A stretch of DNA of 64,000 nt from an uncultured Eggerthellaceae bacterium (GCA_934617425.1 CAKTUD010000002.1:1-64000), one strand, 5' to 3'; positions 1 to 8,608 are shown, counted from the stretch's first letter. The notes: generated by a model from the sequence alone, not told the origin. Numbers and translations: made by a program.

Positions 1-36
1 GGCCGCAGGACAAGTCCTGCGGCCCCCTTTCTCTTT
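1..36 (+). terminator. Intrinsic terminator of a gene upstream of the window
   Basis: Perfect inverted repeat with 11-bp arms (GGCCGCAGGAC / GTCCTGCGGCC, positions 1-11 and 14-24) and a 2-nt loop, followed by a pyrimidine-rich tail containing TTT runs. The gene it ends lies outside the window. Confidence 0.7.
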
Positions 37-40
37 CCTT

Positions 41-70
41 CCCGCCCCTTCCCCCCGGCGGGTCTTTTTG
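41..70 (+). terminator. Second hairpin with T-run, back-up terminator
   Basis: Stem CCCGCC (41-46) / GGCGGG (57-62) with a 10-nt loop, followed by TCTTTTTG. It lies directly behind the first terminator-like hairpin, so the upstream unit may be doubly insulated from the pst operon. Confidence 0.45.
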
Positions 71-129
71 TGGGGGAAGGGAGACGGGCGACGTGAAGCT
101 TTGCTGCGTTTCTCTTTGAATTTCAATTG

Positions 130-157
130 GTAAAGGGCTTGTAAAGCTTTGTAATAG
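130..157 (+). promoter_or_regulatory. Candidate Pho box: direct repeats upstream of pstS
   Basis: Three near-repeats, GTAAAGGGCTT (130), GTAAAGCTTT (141) and GTAATAG (151), start 11 and 10 bp apart. Spacing by one helical turn is typical of tandem half-sites bound by PhoB/PhoP regulators, and the site is 113-140 bp upstream of the pstS start. The two PhoB-like regulators encoded a few kb downstream are the natural candidates. That binding occurs is an inference; no clear -35/-10 pair was assigned. Confidence 0.4.
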
Positions 158-269
158 CTCGGTTCTAACCTCTTCATGCAGGAAATCACAAATTTTTAGA
201 TAACTAATATCTCTTTCAGAAGGCGCGAAGTTTATTCGAAGCGCTAAACCGTGAAGGGAGATATTACTT

Positions 270-1226
270 ATGCAAAAATCCATGATGAGTCGTCGTAATT
301 TTTTGGGTGCTGCTGCGGCATCTGCGTTCGGATTTGCTGCGGTGGGGCTAGTTGGTTGTGCCGGCGGCAATGCGGCTTCGTCTTCGGCTCCTAGCACTGC
401 AAGTGCAGGTACTTCTTCGGGGAAGAATCTTTCTGGTAGTATCACCGCCGTTGGCTCTACTGCTCTTCAACCGCTTTGCGAGGCGGCGGCCGAGCAGTTT
501 ATGGAGAAAAATTCTGGAGTTCAGATAACCGTTCAGGGCGGAGGATCGGGTCAAGGCATTACGCAAATCGTTCAGGGTGCAGTTCAAATCGGCAACTCCG
601 ATGTTTTTGCCGAAAGCAAGGTAAAAGATTCGTCTGACCTCGGGAAAATCCTCGATAACAAGGTTTGTGTTGTTGGCATGGGACCCATCGTCAACAAAGA
701 TGTTTCGGTCGATGATTTGACTATCGAGCAATTGAAACGGATTTTCACCGGGCAGATTACCAATTGGAGCGAAGTCGGCGGCGATGATGCTGAGATAGTC
801 GTTATCAACCGAGCTTCTGGTTCGGGGACGCGTGCAACTTTCGAAGATGCCGTGCTTGCCGGCGAGAAGGTTCCTGATGATTTTAAGCCGCAAGAACAGG
901 ATTCTTCTGGCACTGTTGCAAAGATGGTGGCTGGCACGCCCGGAGCTATTTCTTATGTCGCGTTTTCTTACTATGACGATACGTTCAAAACGCTGAAAGT
1001 TGGCGGAATCGAACCTAAGGCGGAATACGTCGAGGATAACACCTGGACGATCTGGGCTTACGAGCATATGTATACTGCAGCCGACCCCGATGAGGCGACT
1101 AGGGCGTTTATCGACTATATGATGAGCGATGAGGTTCAAAAGACCCTTGTTGAACAGCAGGGATATATTCCCGTTTCTGGCATGAAGGTTGAGAAGGACT
1201 CCTCTGGTAAAGTTTCGAGCAAATAA
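270..1226 (+). CDS. pstS: Phosphate ABC transporter substrate-binding lipoprotein PstS
   Basis: High-affinity periplasmic-type phosphate receptor, 318 aa, first gene of the pst operon. The N-terminus has a twin-arginine motif (SRRNFLG, residues 7-13), a hydrophobic stretch and a lipobox (LVGC, Cys30), so it appears to be a Tat-exported lipoprotein. The mature part carries PstS-type phosphate-loop sequences (GSTALQPL, GGGSGQGI, NRASGSGTR). An AAGGGAG Shine-Dalgarno lies about 10 nt before the ATG. The stop codon overlaps the pstC start (TAATG), indicating translational coupling. Phosphate-starvation control through the upstream repeat cluster is inferred. Confidence 0.95.
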   Translation: MQKSMMSRRNFLGAAAASAFGFAAVGLVGCAGGNAASSSAPSTASAGTSSGKNLSGSITAVGSTALQPLCEAAAEQFMEKNSGVQITVQGGGSGQGITQIVQGAVQIGNSDVFAESKVKDSSDLGKILDNKVCVVGMGPIVNKDVSVDDLTIEQLKRIFTGQITNWSEVGGDDAEIVVINRASGSGTRATFEDAVLAGEKVPDDFKPQEQDSSGTVAKMVAGTPGAISYVAFSYYDDTFKTLKVGGIEPKAEYVEDNTWTIWAYEHMYTAADPDEATRAFIDYMMSDEVQKTLVEQQGYIPVSGMKVEKDSSGKVSSK

Positions 1227-2146
1227 TGGCCCGACATCTTACCAAGGCTGGAATAGAGGTGCTGGGCAAAATGGCCACGGGTGCATGTATCGCATCCGTG
1301 GCTGTAATCGTCGCGGTGCTCGTTGCCATGGTTGCGCAGCGTGGCTTGGCAACCTTTTTCGTCGATGGCATCGACCTGGGCTCTTTTTTAGGCGGTACAA
1401 CCTGGAATCCTCATCAGTCTGATGCTTCGGGTAAACCTACGGTTGGTGCTTTGCCGATGATCGCGGGTTCTTTTGCCGTCATGATTCTTTCGACTATGTT
1501 TGCGCTTCCTGTTGCGATAGGCTCGGCGATTTTCGTCGTTGAGATTGCGCCGAGATTTGGGCGCAAGGTATTTCAACCGTTGATGGAGCTTTTGGTCGGC
1601 ATCCCCTCGGTCGTCTATGGCCTTATCGGCCTTACCGTCGTTGTTGTATGGGTACGCGGAGCAGCGGCGGAGATAGGGCGCTCCATTACGGGTTTCGGTA
1701 TTTTTTCGAGCTCTGTTGTGCTGGCTCTCATGATTTTGCCGACTATCACCTCGCTTTCTATAGATGCTTTAGCTGCTGTTCCGCGGGAATATCGCGAAGG
1801 CTCCTATGCGCTGGGTTGCACGCGCTGGCAAACGGTATGGCACGTAGTGCTGAAAAGCGCCGTCCCTTCGCTTATGACGGCCGTCATTTTAGGGATGGCG
1901 CGCGCTTTTGGCGAGGCGCTTGCTGTTCAGATGGTGATCGGCAATGCCGCGCAGATGCCGAATAGCTTGTTCACGCCTGCATCCACTCTTACTTCGGTGC
2001 TGACGATGGGCATGGGGAACGAGACCATGGGAACGGTCTACAACGATGTTTTGTGGTCGCTGGCGTTGATTCTGATGTTGATGTCGCTGCTCTTCATTTT
2101 GGCGATTCGCTTCATTGGGGGAAAAGGAGCGATGTCTCGTGTCTGA
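1226..2146 (+). CDS. pstC: Phosphate ABC transporter permease PstC
   Basis: One of the two inner-membrane permeases of the Pst complex, 306 aa. About six hydrophobic segments are visible, the first at residues 17-40. The ABC permease coupling (EAA) loop follows the usual pattern around residues 185-215 (ALGCTRWQTVWHVVLKSAVPS). The start ATG overlaps the pstS stop, and the 3' end overlaps the likely pstA start by 8 nt. It pairs with PstA to form the channel. Family assignment rests on sequence pattern and operon position. Confidence 0.94.
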   Translation: MARHLTKAGIEVLGKMATGACIASVAVIVAVLVAMVAQRGLATFFVDGIDLGSFLGGTTWNPHQSDASGKPTVGALPMIAGSFAVMILSTMFALPVAIGSAIFVVEIAPRFGRKVFQPLMELLVGIPSVVYGLIGLTVVVVWVRGAAAEIGRSITGFGIFSSSVVLALMILPTITSLSIDALAAVPREYREGSYALGCTRWQTVWHVVLKSAVPSLMTAVILGMARAFGEALAVQMVIGNAAQMPNSLFTPASTLTSVLTMGMGNETMGTVYNDVLWSLALILMLMSLLFILAIRFIGGKGAMSRV

Positions 2147-3056
2147 TGCAAATAAGGAGAAGCATCTGCGTCGTATAAGACGGCAAGACAAGATGGCGAC
2201 GGGGTTGCTTGTGGTGATTGTCGCGTTCGTTTTGGTGCTTTTGACGGCGATGGTTGTCTATATATTGGTTTCGGGTTCGGGAAAACTCTTCGACATCGAT
2301 TTTCTTACGGGCAAGCCCCAGCAGTTCAAGACTGGCGGCGGCATTGGACCGGAGTTGTTCAATAGCTTTTATCTATTGTTTTTGACCCTGCTTATCAGCC
2401 TGCCTATTTCGCTTGGCGCAGCTATCTTCCTTTCGCAATACGCTCCGGATAATTGGGTTACTGGGACCGCAAAGACCGCCATCGAAGCACTTTCCAGTTT
2501 GCCGTCTATCGTGGTCGGCCTGTTTGGCTTTTTGTTTCTCGTGCTGCATTTGGGTTGGGGCTTTTCGGTTATCGCGGGCGCTGTGGCTCTGACGATGTTC
2601 AATGTTCCGATTTTGGTGCGCGTTATCCAGCAGGCACTCGAAGGCGTTCCTCGTTCGCAACGTGATGCGGGTTTAGCTATGGGGCTTACACGTTGGGAGG
2701 CAACCGTCCATATTTTGCTTCCCGCGGCGATGCCGGCAATTGTGACGGGCGTGGTTCTTTCGGCGGGACGCGTGTTTGGCGAGGCTGCGTCGTTAATCTT
2801 TACAGCCGGGCAAAGCGCGCCGATGTTGGATTTTGGGAATTTCGATCTTTCGAGCCCGACGTGTCCATGGAATGTGTTTCGTCCGGCGGAAACGCTCGCG
2901 GTTCATATTTGGAAAATCAACAGCGAAGGGGTCGTGCCCGACCTTGCTGCCATTTCTGATGGTAGCGCCGCGGTGCTTTTGGTATGCGTTTTGACCTTCA
3001 ACATATTCGCGCGTTTTATTGGCAAGCTTCTTGAGAAGAGGTTGACGAGCGAATGA
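2139..3056 (+). CDS. pstA: Phosphate ABC transporter permease PstA
   Basis: Second permease of the Pst transporter, 305 aa from the GTG at 2139. That start is preferred over the in-frame ATG at 2115 because AAAAGGAG at 2122-2129 sits 9 nt before it and because it gives a short overlap with pstC. Basic N-terminus followed by six predicted membrane spans; the coupling loop (AMGLTRWEATVHILLPAAMP) is typical. The last codons overlap pstB (ATGA), so the operon is tightly coupled. Confidence 0.93.
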   Translation: MSDANKEKHLRRIRRQDKMATGLLVVIVAFVLVLLTAMVVYILVSGSGKLFDIDFLTGKPQQFKTGGGIGPELFNSFYLLFLTLLISLPISLGAAIFLSQYAPDNWVTGTAKTAIEALSSLPSIVVGLFGFLFLVLHLGWGFSVIAGAVALTMFNVPILVRVIQQALEGVPRSQRDAGLAMGLTRWEATVHILLPAAMPAIVTGVVLSAGRVFGEAASLIFTAGQSAPMLDFGNFDLSSPTCPWNVFRPAETLAVHIWKINSEGVVPDLAAISDGSAAVLLVCVLTFNIFARFIGKLLEKRLTSE

Positions 3057-3874
3057 AATCGACAAACGATGCGCTCGTAGAGGATTGCATATTCTCTCCC
3101 TCGACGCTGTCTGCTGCATCGGGCGTGCTGAGCGTTCGAGACCTGAGGGTTTCTTATGGCTCGGCTGTGGCATTGCATGAAACGTCGCTTAGCTTTGTCG
3201 AGGGTGAAGTGACGGCTCTTATCGGGCCTTCGGGCTGTGGAAAATCGACATTTCTCAGGTCGTTGAATTTGATGAACCGCGAGATACCGCGCTGTGAAGT
3301 TGCAGGTGAGATCAGATATCGCGGGCACAATATCAATACCCCGAAAGAGAATCTTTTTGCGTTGCGCAGGTCGATAGGAATGGTTTTTCAGCAGCCGATT
3401 CCTTTCAGGAAATCGATTCGTGACAATGTTTTGCTGGCTCCGCGGCAGCATAGGATGGTTGCACCGAGCGAAGAAGATGACTTGGTGGAGGAGGTTCTTC
3501 GGGCCGCCGCGCTGTGGGGTGAGGTGAAAGACAAGCTCGATCGCAGCGCCTATGCGCTCTCCGGCGGTCAGCAGCAGCGCTTGTGCATTGCGCGGACACT
3601 TGCTGTGCGACCTGATGTGATTCTTTTCGATGAGCCTTGCAGCGCCCTCGACCCAATCTCGACCTTAGCCGTTGAAGAGACCATAAAAAGCGTCGCCGCA
3701 AGTGGCGTTTGCTCGGTTGTGGTTACCCACAACATGGAACAGGCGGCGCGTATTTCCGACAAAACAGCGTTTTTCTATCTTGGCAATATGGTAGAGACTG
3801 GCGATACGAGACAGATTTTCGGTGCGCCGAAAGATCCGCGTTTGCAAGGCTACTTGGCAGGAAGGTTCGGGTGA
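3053..3874 (+). CDS. pstB: Phosphate ABC transporter ATP-binding protein PstB, first copy
   Basis: ATPase subunit, 273 aa. Walker A GPSGCGKST, signature LSGGQQQR, Walker B VILFDEP followed by CSALDPIS, and an H-loop in VVTHNMEQA are intact. Most PstB proteins read DEPTSALDP, so the Cys replacing Thr after Walker B is a small deviation. The first 24 residues have no counterpart in typical PstB. ATG overlaps the pstA stop by 4 nt. It is immediately followed by a second, clearly diverged pstB, so the transporter may use a heterodimer (inference). Confidence 0.93.
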   Translation: MKSTNDALVEDCIFSPSTLSAASGVLSVRDLRVSYGSAVALHETSLSFVEGEVTALIGPSGCGKSTFLRSLNLMNREIPRCEVAGEIRYRGHNINTPKENLFALRRSIGMVFQQPIPFRKSIRDNVLLAPRQHRMVAPSEEDDLVEEVLRAAALWGEVKDKLDRSAYALSGGQQQRLCIARTLAVRPDVILFDEPCSALDPISTLAVEETIKSVAASGVCSVVVTHNMEQAARISDKTAFFYLGNMVETGDTRQIFGAPKDPRLQGYLAGRFG

Positions 3875-3878
3875 TCTT

Positions 3879-4673
3879 GTGTTTGCCGAAGAATCGAAGC
3901 AGCTTGAAGATGAGCTCGCGTCGACGCCGTCGATGGTCTCCCTGCGTGGATTCAGCTTGTGGTACGACGATTTTCAGGCGTTAAAACGGATATCGCTTGA
4001 AATTCCTGAGAAAAAGGTGACGGCTTTGATAGGGCCTTCGGGCTGTGGGAAGTCGACTCTCTTGCGCGCGTTCAACCGTATGTGCGATTTCGTGCCCGGT
4101 GTTCGGGTTGAGGGCGAATTGCGGATCGACGGCAGAGACGCATTCGCTATGGACGGCAACGAATTGCGAATGCTGGTGGGCATGGTGTTTCAACATCCGA
4201 ATCCGTTTCCCATGAGCATTCGAGACAATGTGCTGTATGGCCCCAGGCGAGTGAGAAAACTCTCGCGTGCTGAAGGCAACGAAATCGTGGAAAGAAATTT
4301 GCGCGCGGCTGGTTTATGGGATGAGGTGAAAGACAAGCTCGGTCAGAGTGCGCAGGGGGTATCCGGTGGTCAACAGCAGCGTTTGTGCATAGCGCGTGCT
4401 TTGGCGGTAAATCCGCAGGTGCTTTTGATGGACGAGCCTACAAGCGCGCTCGATCCGATTTCTACCGGCTTGATGGAAAAGCTCATGACAGAGCTATCCG
4501 AGACGCGCACTGTGGTCGTCGTCACGCACAACATGCAGCAAGCAGCGCGTATAGCCGACGAGACCGCATTTTTCTACCTGGGAGAGCTGGTGGAAGAAGG
4601 TCCGACGAAGCGCTTGTTCGCAAGCCCGCGCAAGCAGCGCACAAGCGACTATCTAACAGGAAGGTTTGGCTGA
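3879..4673 (+). CDS. pstB: Phosphate ABC transporter ATP-binding protein PstB, second copy
   Basis: Second complete PstB, about 264 aa. Walker A GPSGCGKST, signature VSGGQQQR, Walker B VLLMDEPTSALDP and H-loop VVTHNMQQA are all present, so it should be catalytically competent. The start is uncertain: GTG 3879 follows AGGAAGG by about 12 nt, the open frame extends back to 3822 inside the first pstB, and an internal ATG is at 3933. Similarity to the first copy is strongest from the signature motif to the C-terminal GRFG, as expected from tandem duplication. phoU, which usually follows pstB, is absent here. Confidence 0.92.
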   Translation: MFAEESKQLEDELASTPSMVSLRGFSLWYDDFQALKRISLEIPEKKVTALIGPSGCGKSTLLRAFNRMCDFVPGVRVEGELRIDGRDAFAMDGNELRMLVGMVFQHPNPFPMSIRDNVLYGPRRVRKLSRAEGNEIVERNLRAAGLWDEVKDKLGQSAQGVSGGQQQRLCIARALAVNPQVLLMDEPTSALDPISTGLMEKLMTELSETRTVVVVTHNMQQAARIADETAFFYLGELVEEGPTKRLFASPRKQRTSDYLTGRFG

Positions 4674-4777
4674 TGCGGGGATGCGCTTCGTGTTTGCGGC
4701 GACTTGATGATTTAAAGTGCGAGTTTTGTTCTGTGGAGGACACTCGCAATGGGTTAAAGCATTTTTATGGCGGATGA
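4673..4777 (+). CDS. Possible 34-residue cysteine-rich microprotein coupled to pstB
   Basis: ATG 4673 overlaps the pstB stop (TGATG), a common coupling arrangement, and AGGAAGG lies about 8 nt upstream. The peptide has two CxxC pairs (Cys4/Cys7 and Cys16/Cys19), a spacing that could bind zinc. It ends at TGA 4777, about 100 nt before the first response regulator, in the place where phoU would be expected. I recognise no family. Coincidence is possible because the reading frame continues from an out-of-frame shadow inside pstB. Confidence 0.35.
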   Translation: MRGCASCLRRLDDLKCEFCSVEDTRNGLKHFYGG

Positions 4778-4877
4778 TATTTGGCGCGATGGACGAACTT
4801 GTGGCGGGCGAACCTGCGATAAAATCCGATGCATGAAGATAGCGTGGGGCGGGTTTTGCCGAATTGGAGATTGTTCA

Positions 4878-5558
4878 GTGGTTTATCTGGTCGAGGATGA
4901 TGAGAACATCAGGAACTTGGCGGTTTATGCGCTTCGTCAATCAGGCATAGCATCGCGCGGATTTGCGAACGACATTGAATTTTGGAAGGCCTGTGCAGAC
5001 AAAGCTCCCGACATCGTGCTTCTTGACATCATGCTCCCCGGCGCCGATGGCGTGACTATTTTGAAGCGCTTGCGCAAGACCCCGGGCATGTCGCGCATTC
5101 CTGTGATGATGGCGACGGCGAAAGGTTCCGAACTCGATATCGTCTCGGCGCTCGACGCGGGCGCTGACGAATACATAACCAAGCCTTACGGCATGATGGA
5201 GCTAGTGAGCCGTGTGCGCGCCCTTTTGCGTCGCGTTCCCGAATGGAGCGGTGGTTCTTCTGGGGAGGATTTGTTGGAAGTCGGTCCGATTTCCATTTCT
5301 TTGACGAAGCGTGAGGCATCGTGCGCGGGTGAGCTGCTGTCGCTTACGATGCGAGAGTTCGATCTGTTGGCTTATCTTGTGCAAAACGCCGGCGATGTCG
5401 TCTCACGTGATGTCCTGATGCGTGATGTGTGGGGCTGGGATTTTGCGGGCGGCAGTCGCACCGTGGATGGGCATGTGCTGTCGCTGCGGCAGAAACTCGG
5501 CGATCACGCGGAGGCGATAGAGACGGTTCGCGGCGTGGGATATCGTCTTAGACGATAG
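4878..5558 (+). CDS. OmpR/PhoB-family response regulator, first copy
   Basis: About 226 aa. The receiver domain (residues 1-118) has the acidic pair (VEDDE), the phospho-acceptor Asp in LLDIMLPG, a Thr in MMATAKG and the conserved Lys in ITKPYG. The C-terminal winged helix (residues ~130-225) ends in the typical VDGHVLSLRQKL...VRGVGYRL. GTG 4878 is preferred because TTGGAGA lies 7 nt upstream and it puts the first receiver beta-strand at the N-terminus, as in the neighbouring paralogue. By position it likely controls the pst genes. Confidence 0.9.
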   Translation: MVYLVEDDENIRNLAVYALRQSGIASRGFANDIEFWKACADKAPDIVLLDIMLPGADGVTILKRLRKTPGMSRIPVMMATAKGSELDIVSALDAGADEYITKPYGMMELVSRVRALLRRVPEWSGGSSGEDLLEVGPISISLTKREASCAGELLSLTMREFDLLAYLVQNAGDVVSRDVLMRDVWGWDFAGGSRTVDGHVLSLRQKLGDHAEAIETVRGVGYRLRR

Positions 5559-5588
5559 GTTGTTGCTGTTCTGACATAGGTGAATGAG

Positions 5589-6281
5589 ATGATCTATTAC
5601 GTAGAAGATGACGCGAATATTCGCGATTTGGCTCTTTACGCGTTGCGGCAGGCGGGTTTCGAGGCTGAGGGGTTCCCTGCTGCGCCAGAGTTTTTTGCGG
5701 CTTGCAAGCGTCGTCTGCCTGAGTTGATTTTGCTCGATATCATGCTGCCGGGGATCGATGGGCTCGAGATTTTGCGCAGGTTGCGTGATGCGCCCGCAAC
5801 TAAGAGCGTTCCGGTGATGATGCTTACGGCAAAAGGCACCGAATTCGATACGGTAACCGGGCTCGATGCCGGCGCCGACGATTACCTGGCGAAGCCCTTC
5901 GGCATGATGGAGCTGGTAAGTCGCGTTAACGCGCTGTTGCGACGCGCAAGCGCTCCTGCAACGGTGGTGGACGACGAGCTTTCGTGCGGGCCTATCTTGC
6001 TGTGCGTTTCGGCTCGAAGCGTCTTGGTCGCCGGTGTCCCTGTTGCCCTTACGCTCAAGGAGTTCGATTTGCTTCGTGCCCTTATGAAGCACGAGGGCAA
6101 AGTGATGACGCGGGGCGTTCTTTTGGAAGAAGTGTGGGATACCGCTTTCGCTGGCGAGACTCGCACAGTTGACGTGCATATCCAGACTTTGCGTCAGAAG
6201 CTTGCAGCCGCGTGTCCCGGGTGCGATGCCTACATACAAACCGTGCGTGGCGTGGGTTATTGCTTGAAAGGCGACATTTAG
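5589..6281 (+). CDS. OmpR/PhoB-family response regulator, second copy
   Basis: About 230 aa, a paralogue of the preceding regulator. Receiver residues are intact (VEDDA, LLDIMLPG, MMLTAKG, LAKPFG), and the winged helix ends with VDVHIQTLRQKL and VRGVGYCLKG. The start ATG 5589 has AGGTGA six nt upstream; the frame also opens at GTG 5580. It is followed by a single sensor kinase, so two regulators compete for, or share, one kinase unless another kinase lies elsewhere. Probable PhoB/PhoP orthologue by context. Confidence 0.9.
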   Translation: MIYYVEDDANIRDLALYALRQAGFEAEGFPAAPEFFAACKRRLPELILLDIMLPGIDGLEILRRLRDAPATKSVPVMMLTAKGTEFDTVTGLDAGADDYLAKPFGMMELVSRVNALLRRASAPATVVDDELSCGPILLCVSARSVLVAGVPVALTLKEFDLLRALMKHEGKVMTRGVLLEEVWDTAFAGETRTVDVHIQTLRQKLAAACPGCDAYIQTVRGVGYCLKGDI

Positions 6282-6330
6282 TGGATTTCGGGCTTGCCAG
6301 CGTGCGCCGGTGCGGGATGATGGGGGATTC

Positions 6331-7743
6331 ATGAACGAAAGAGCCAAGAGTCTTTCGGGGCGCATTTTCAATAGCGTACTGGTGTTCACGCTCGGTGTCG
6401 TGCTGGTGTTTTCCGTGGTTTTGACCAGCATCTTTTACTTTTCGTACGAAAGCGATGCCGAACGCAGCTTGGTCGGTGCTGCTGAGCGAGCAGCTGCTTA
6501 TCTAAACGATGCGCCTTCGTCCGACGTGACTACCATGCTGGGCGAGCAATTCAAAGGCACGACGCGCTATACCCTGATCGGTTCGAATGGTTTGGTGCTT
6601 TACGACAATCAGGCAGATGCCGAAGCGATGGACAATCACGCTAATCGTCCCGAAGTTCAGGAGGCGGCTAAAACAGGCGAATCGGTGATCCTACGTTATT
6701 CCGAAACGCTGAGAACCGATACCGTATATGCGGCGAAGCAACTTGACGACGGTCGAATCATCCGACTTTCCGAAACAAGGTACTCGCTCGTGGCGTTTTT
6801 GAGCGAGGTGCTTGTTCCGATTGCGTTTGCCTTGGTTGTCGTTGCCGGTTTGGTGTTCGCGCTTTCGCGAATGCTGACAACGCGCATCATGCGTCCTGTC
6901 AATGCTCTGGATGTAGCTGACCCCCTTAAAAACGACATTTACGACGAGATGGTGCCCCTGCTCGAACGTATCGATTCCCAACAAGCGCTCCTTAAAGAAC
7001 AGAACCAGGAGCTTGCCGAGGCGGAGAGCATGCGTCGTGACTTTTCGAGCAATGTGAGTCACGAGATGAAAACGCCGCTGCAGGTGATAAGCGGCTATGC
7101 TGAGCTTATGAAGAACGATATGGTCGCGCCTGGCGACTACGCCAAATTCAGCGGGCTCATTTACGACGAAGCGCAGGCTATGCGCGGGTTGATTGACGAT
7201 GTGCTTACTCTTTCGAAGCTTGATGAGAGCGCTTTCAGCACTGAGGGAGTGCCCATAGATTTGCTCAAGGTGGCCGAAAACGCAGCTGCACGTTTGGAAA
7301 GCTTTGCCGCAGAGCGTGGGGTCACGGTGAGCGTCGAGGGACAAGGTGCAAAAATATCGGGCAACGAGGCCCTCGTCAACGAGATGGTTTACAACTTAAT
7401 AGAAAATGGCATCCGATACAATCGCGAAGACGGCACGGTGGCGGTTGACATGCACGTCGAAAAAGGCACCAAGGCTACAGGCGCCGACACGGCCGATCTC
7501 TCGGGCGACATTGCCGTGATGCGCGTGAGCGATACGGGGGTGGGTATTCCGGCCGACATGCTCGACAAGGTTTTCGAGCGCTTTTTTCGCGTGGATAAAA
7601 GCCGTTCGAAGGAGACGGGCGGCACCGGCTTGGGCCTGGCGATAGTCAAGCATGCGGTGCTGTACCATGGCGGCACCATAAAAGCGGAAAGCATCGAGGG
7701 AAAAGGCACTGTTTTCACGTTGCGCATTCCGTGTTCACGCTAA
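6331..7743 (+). CDS. PhoR-like membrane sensor histidine kinase
   Basis: About 470 aa. TM1 lies near residues 14-36; a short extracytoplasmic domain of about 120 residues follows, then TM2 near 160-180. The phosphorylation site is SHEMKTP (HisKA); the ATPase domain has the N box (NLIENGIRYN), G1 (DTGVGIP), F box (FERFFRVDKSRS) and G2 (GGTGLGLAI). ATG 6331 is preferred over 6310 because GGGGGATTC precedes it. Likely senses phosphate status through the Pst complex, as PhoR does; with no phoU nearby the coupling route is unclear. Confidence 0.9.
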   Translation: MNERAKSLSGRIFNSVLVFTLGVVLVFSVVLTSIFYFSYESDAERSLVGAAERAAAYLNDAPSSDVTTMLGEQFKGTTRYTLIGSNGLVLYDNQADAEAMDNHANRPEVQEAAKTGESVILRYSETLRTDTVYAAKQLDDGRIIRLSETRYSLVAFLSEVLVPIAFALVVVAGLVFALSRMLTTRIMRPVNALDVADPLKNDIYDEMVPLLERIDSQQALLKEQNQELAEAESMRRDFSSNVSHEMKTPLQVISGYAELMKNDMVAPGDYAKFSGLIYDEAQAMRGLIDDVLTLSKLDESAFSTEGVPIDLLKVAENAAARLESFAAERGVTVSVEGQGAKISGNEALVNEMVYNLIENGIRYNREDGTVAVDMHVEKGTKATGADTADLSGDIAVMRVSDTGVGIPADMLDKVFERFFRVDKSRSKETGGTGLGLAIVKHAVLYHGGTIKAESIEGKGTVFTLRIPCSR

Positions 7744-7838
7744 AAGTTCTAGCTGGTTTTCCGGACCGCTCTTTGCGCGGCACGCTTGTCCTTTCGGGCT
7801 TTTTTGTGGCAAAGATAACCGCATTTATCTGGGGATTG

Positions 7839-7844
7839 TATAAT
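7839..7844 (+). promoter_or_regulatory. Consensus -10 box of the HEAT-like gene
   Basis: A perfect TATAAT lies 65 nt upstream of the GTG start, with no good -35 at the usual spacing. Transcription would start near 7851 and leave a leader of about 59 nt. Confidence 0.4.
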
Positions 7845-7909
7845 AAAGGCATTGGGAAAGACGCCTTTGCGCCCGATTTTGTTTCCGGCTCTTTATTGGA
7901 GTGACTTAC

Positions 7910-8515
7910 GTGTCTGACATCTCTAACGAAATCATCGAAGCAAGCAAAGATGCCCTGAAAAAGGACTACAAGCTCGCAATGTTGTTTAAAGACCTCGATG
8001 GCGATTCTCGCCGCAAGCGGCAGAACGCTGCTGCGGCTTTGAGCTTGGTCGCCAAGGAAAACCCCGAGCGCGTGGCCAAGAACGCTGATGATTTCGTCAA
8101 CGCTCTCGACCGCGACGAGGCTCGTACTCGTTGGGAGTCTCTCGACGCTCTGACGCGAATCGTTTCGGTGAACTCTCGTGCATGCGACAAAGCTGTCGAT
8201 GGCGCCGAGAACGCTCTTTTCGACGAGGACAGCGGCCCTCTTCGCTTAGCCGCCATGCGCTTTTTGTGCAAGCTCGGTTCGACCACCGAGAAGCGTTCGG
8301 AAAAGGTTTGGCCGTTGATCGACGAGGGCATCCAGTGTTATCACGGCGACATCGAGTTTGACGATATGCTGGCCGCGATAATCGACTTTTCCATGGGTAA
8401 TTTGGCTCCTGAGGTAAAAGGGTCGCTTGCCGAGCGCATGTCGTTCGACGCCGAGCATGGCAAAGGAGCGCTGAAACATAAGGCCCAAACGATCTTGGAT
8501 AATCTGTCGGCATAG
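7910..8515 (+). CDS. HEAT-like repeat protein of unknown function
   Basis: About 201 aa, soluble, almost entirely helical with a repeated pattern of about 38 residues (for example SRRKRQNAAAALSLVAKEN and EARTRWESLDALTRIV), typical of HEAT/armadillo solenoids used for protein binding. No catalytic motif is visible. GTG 7910 is chosen over GTG 7901 because TTGGAG lies 8 nt before it. It stands alone between a -10 box and a strong terminator, so it is a monocistronic unit. Partner and role are unknown. Confidence 0.7.
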   Translation: MSDISNEIIEASKDALKKDYKLAMLFKDLDGDSRRKRQNAAAALSLVAKENPERVAKNADDFVNALDRDEARTRWESLDALTRIVSVNSRACDKAVDGAENALFDEDSGPLRLAAMRFLCKLGSTTEKRSEKVWPLIDEGIQCYHGDIEFDDMLAAIIDFSMGNLAPEVKGSLAERMSFDAEHGKGALKHKAQTILDNLSA

Positions 8516-8530
8516 TTTCCATGCCGTTAA

Positions 8531-8563
8531 GCGCAGGCTTCGTGCCTGCGCTTTTTTCTTTTT
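8531..8563 (+). terminator. Intrinsic terminator after the HEAT-like gene
   Basis: 8-bp stem GCGCAGGC / GCCTGCGC (8531-8538, 8544-8551), loop TTCGT, then TTTTTTCTTTTT. Confidence 0.85.
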
Positions 8564-8608
8564 GGTGTACGCTTTAAGCAAATCGGTATGCTTTTTACGG
8601 GAGGGCAT

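Noticed and set aside
4385..4672. Upstream part of the frame that contains the CxxC microprotein
   Set aside because: It runs inside pstB in another frame; only the portion from ATG 4673 is worth considering.
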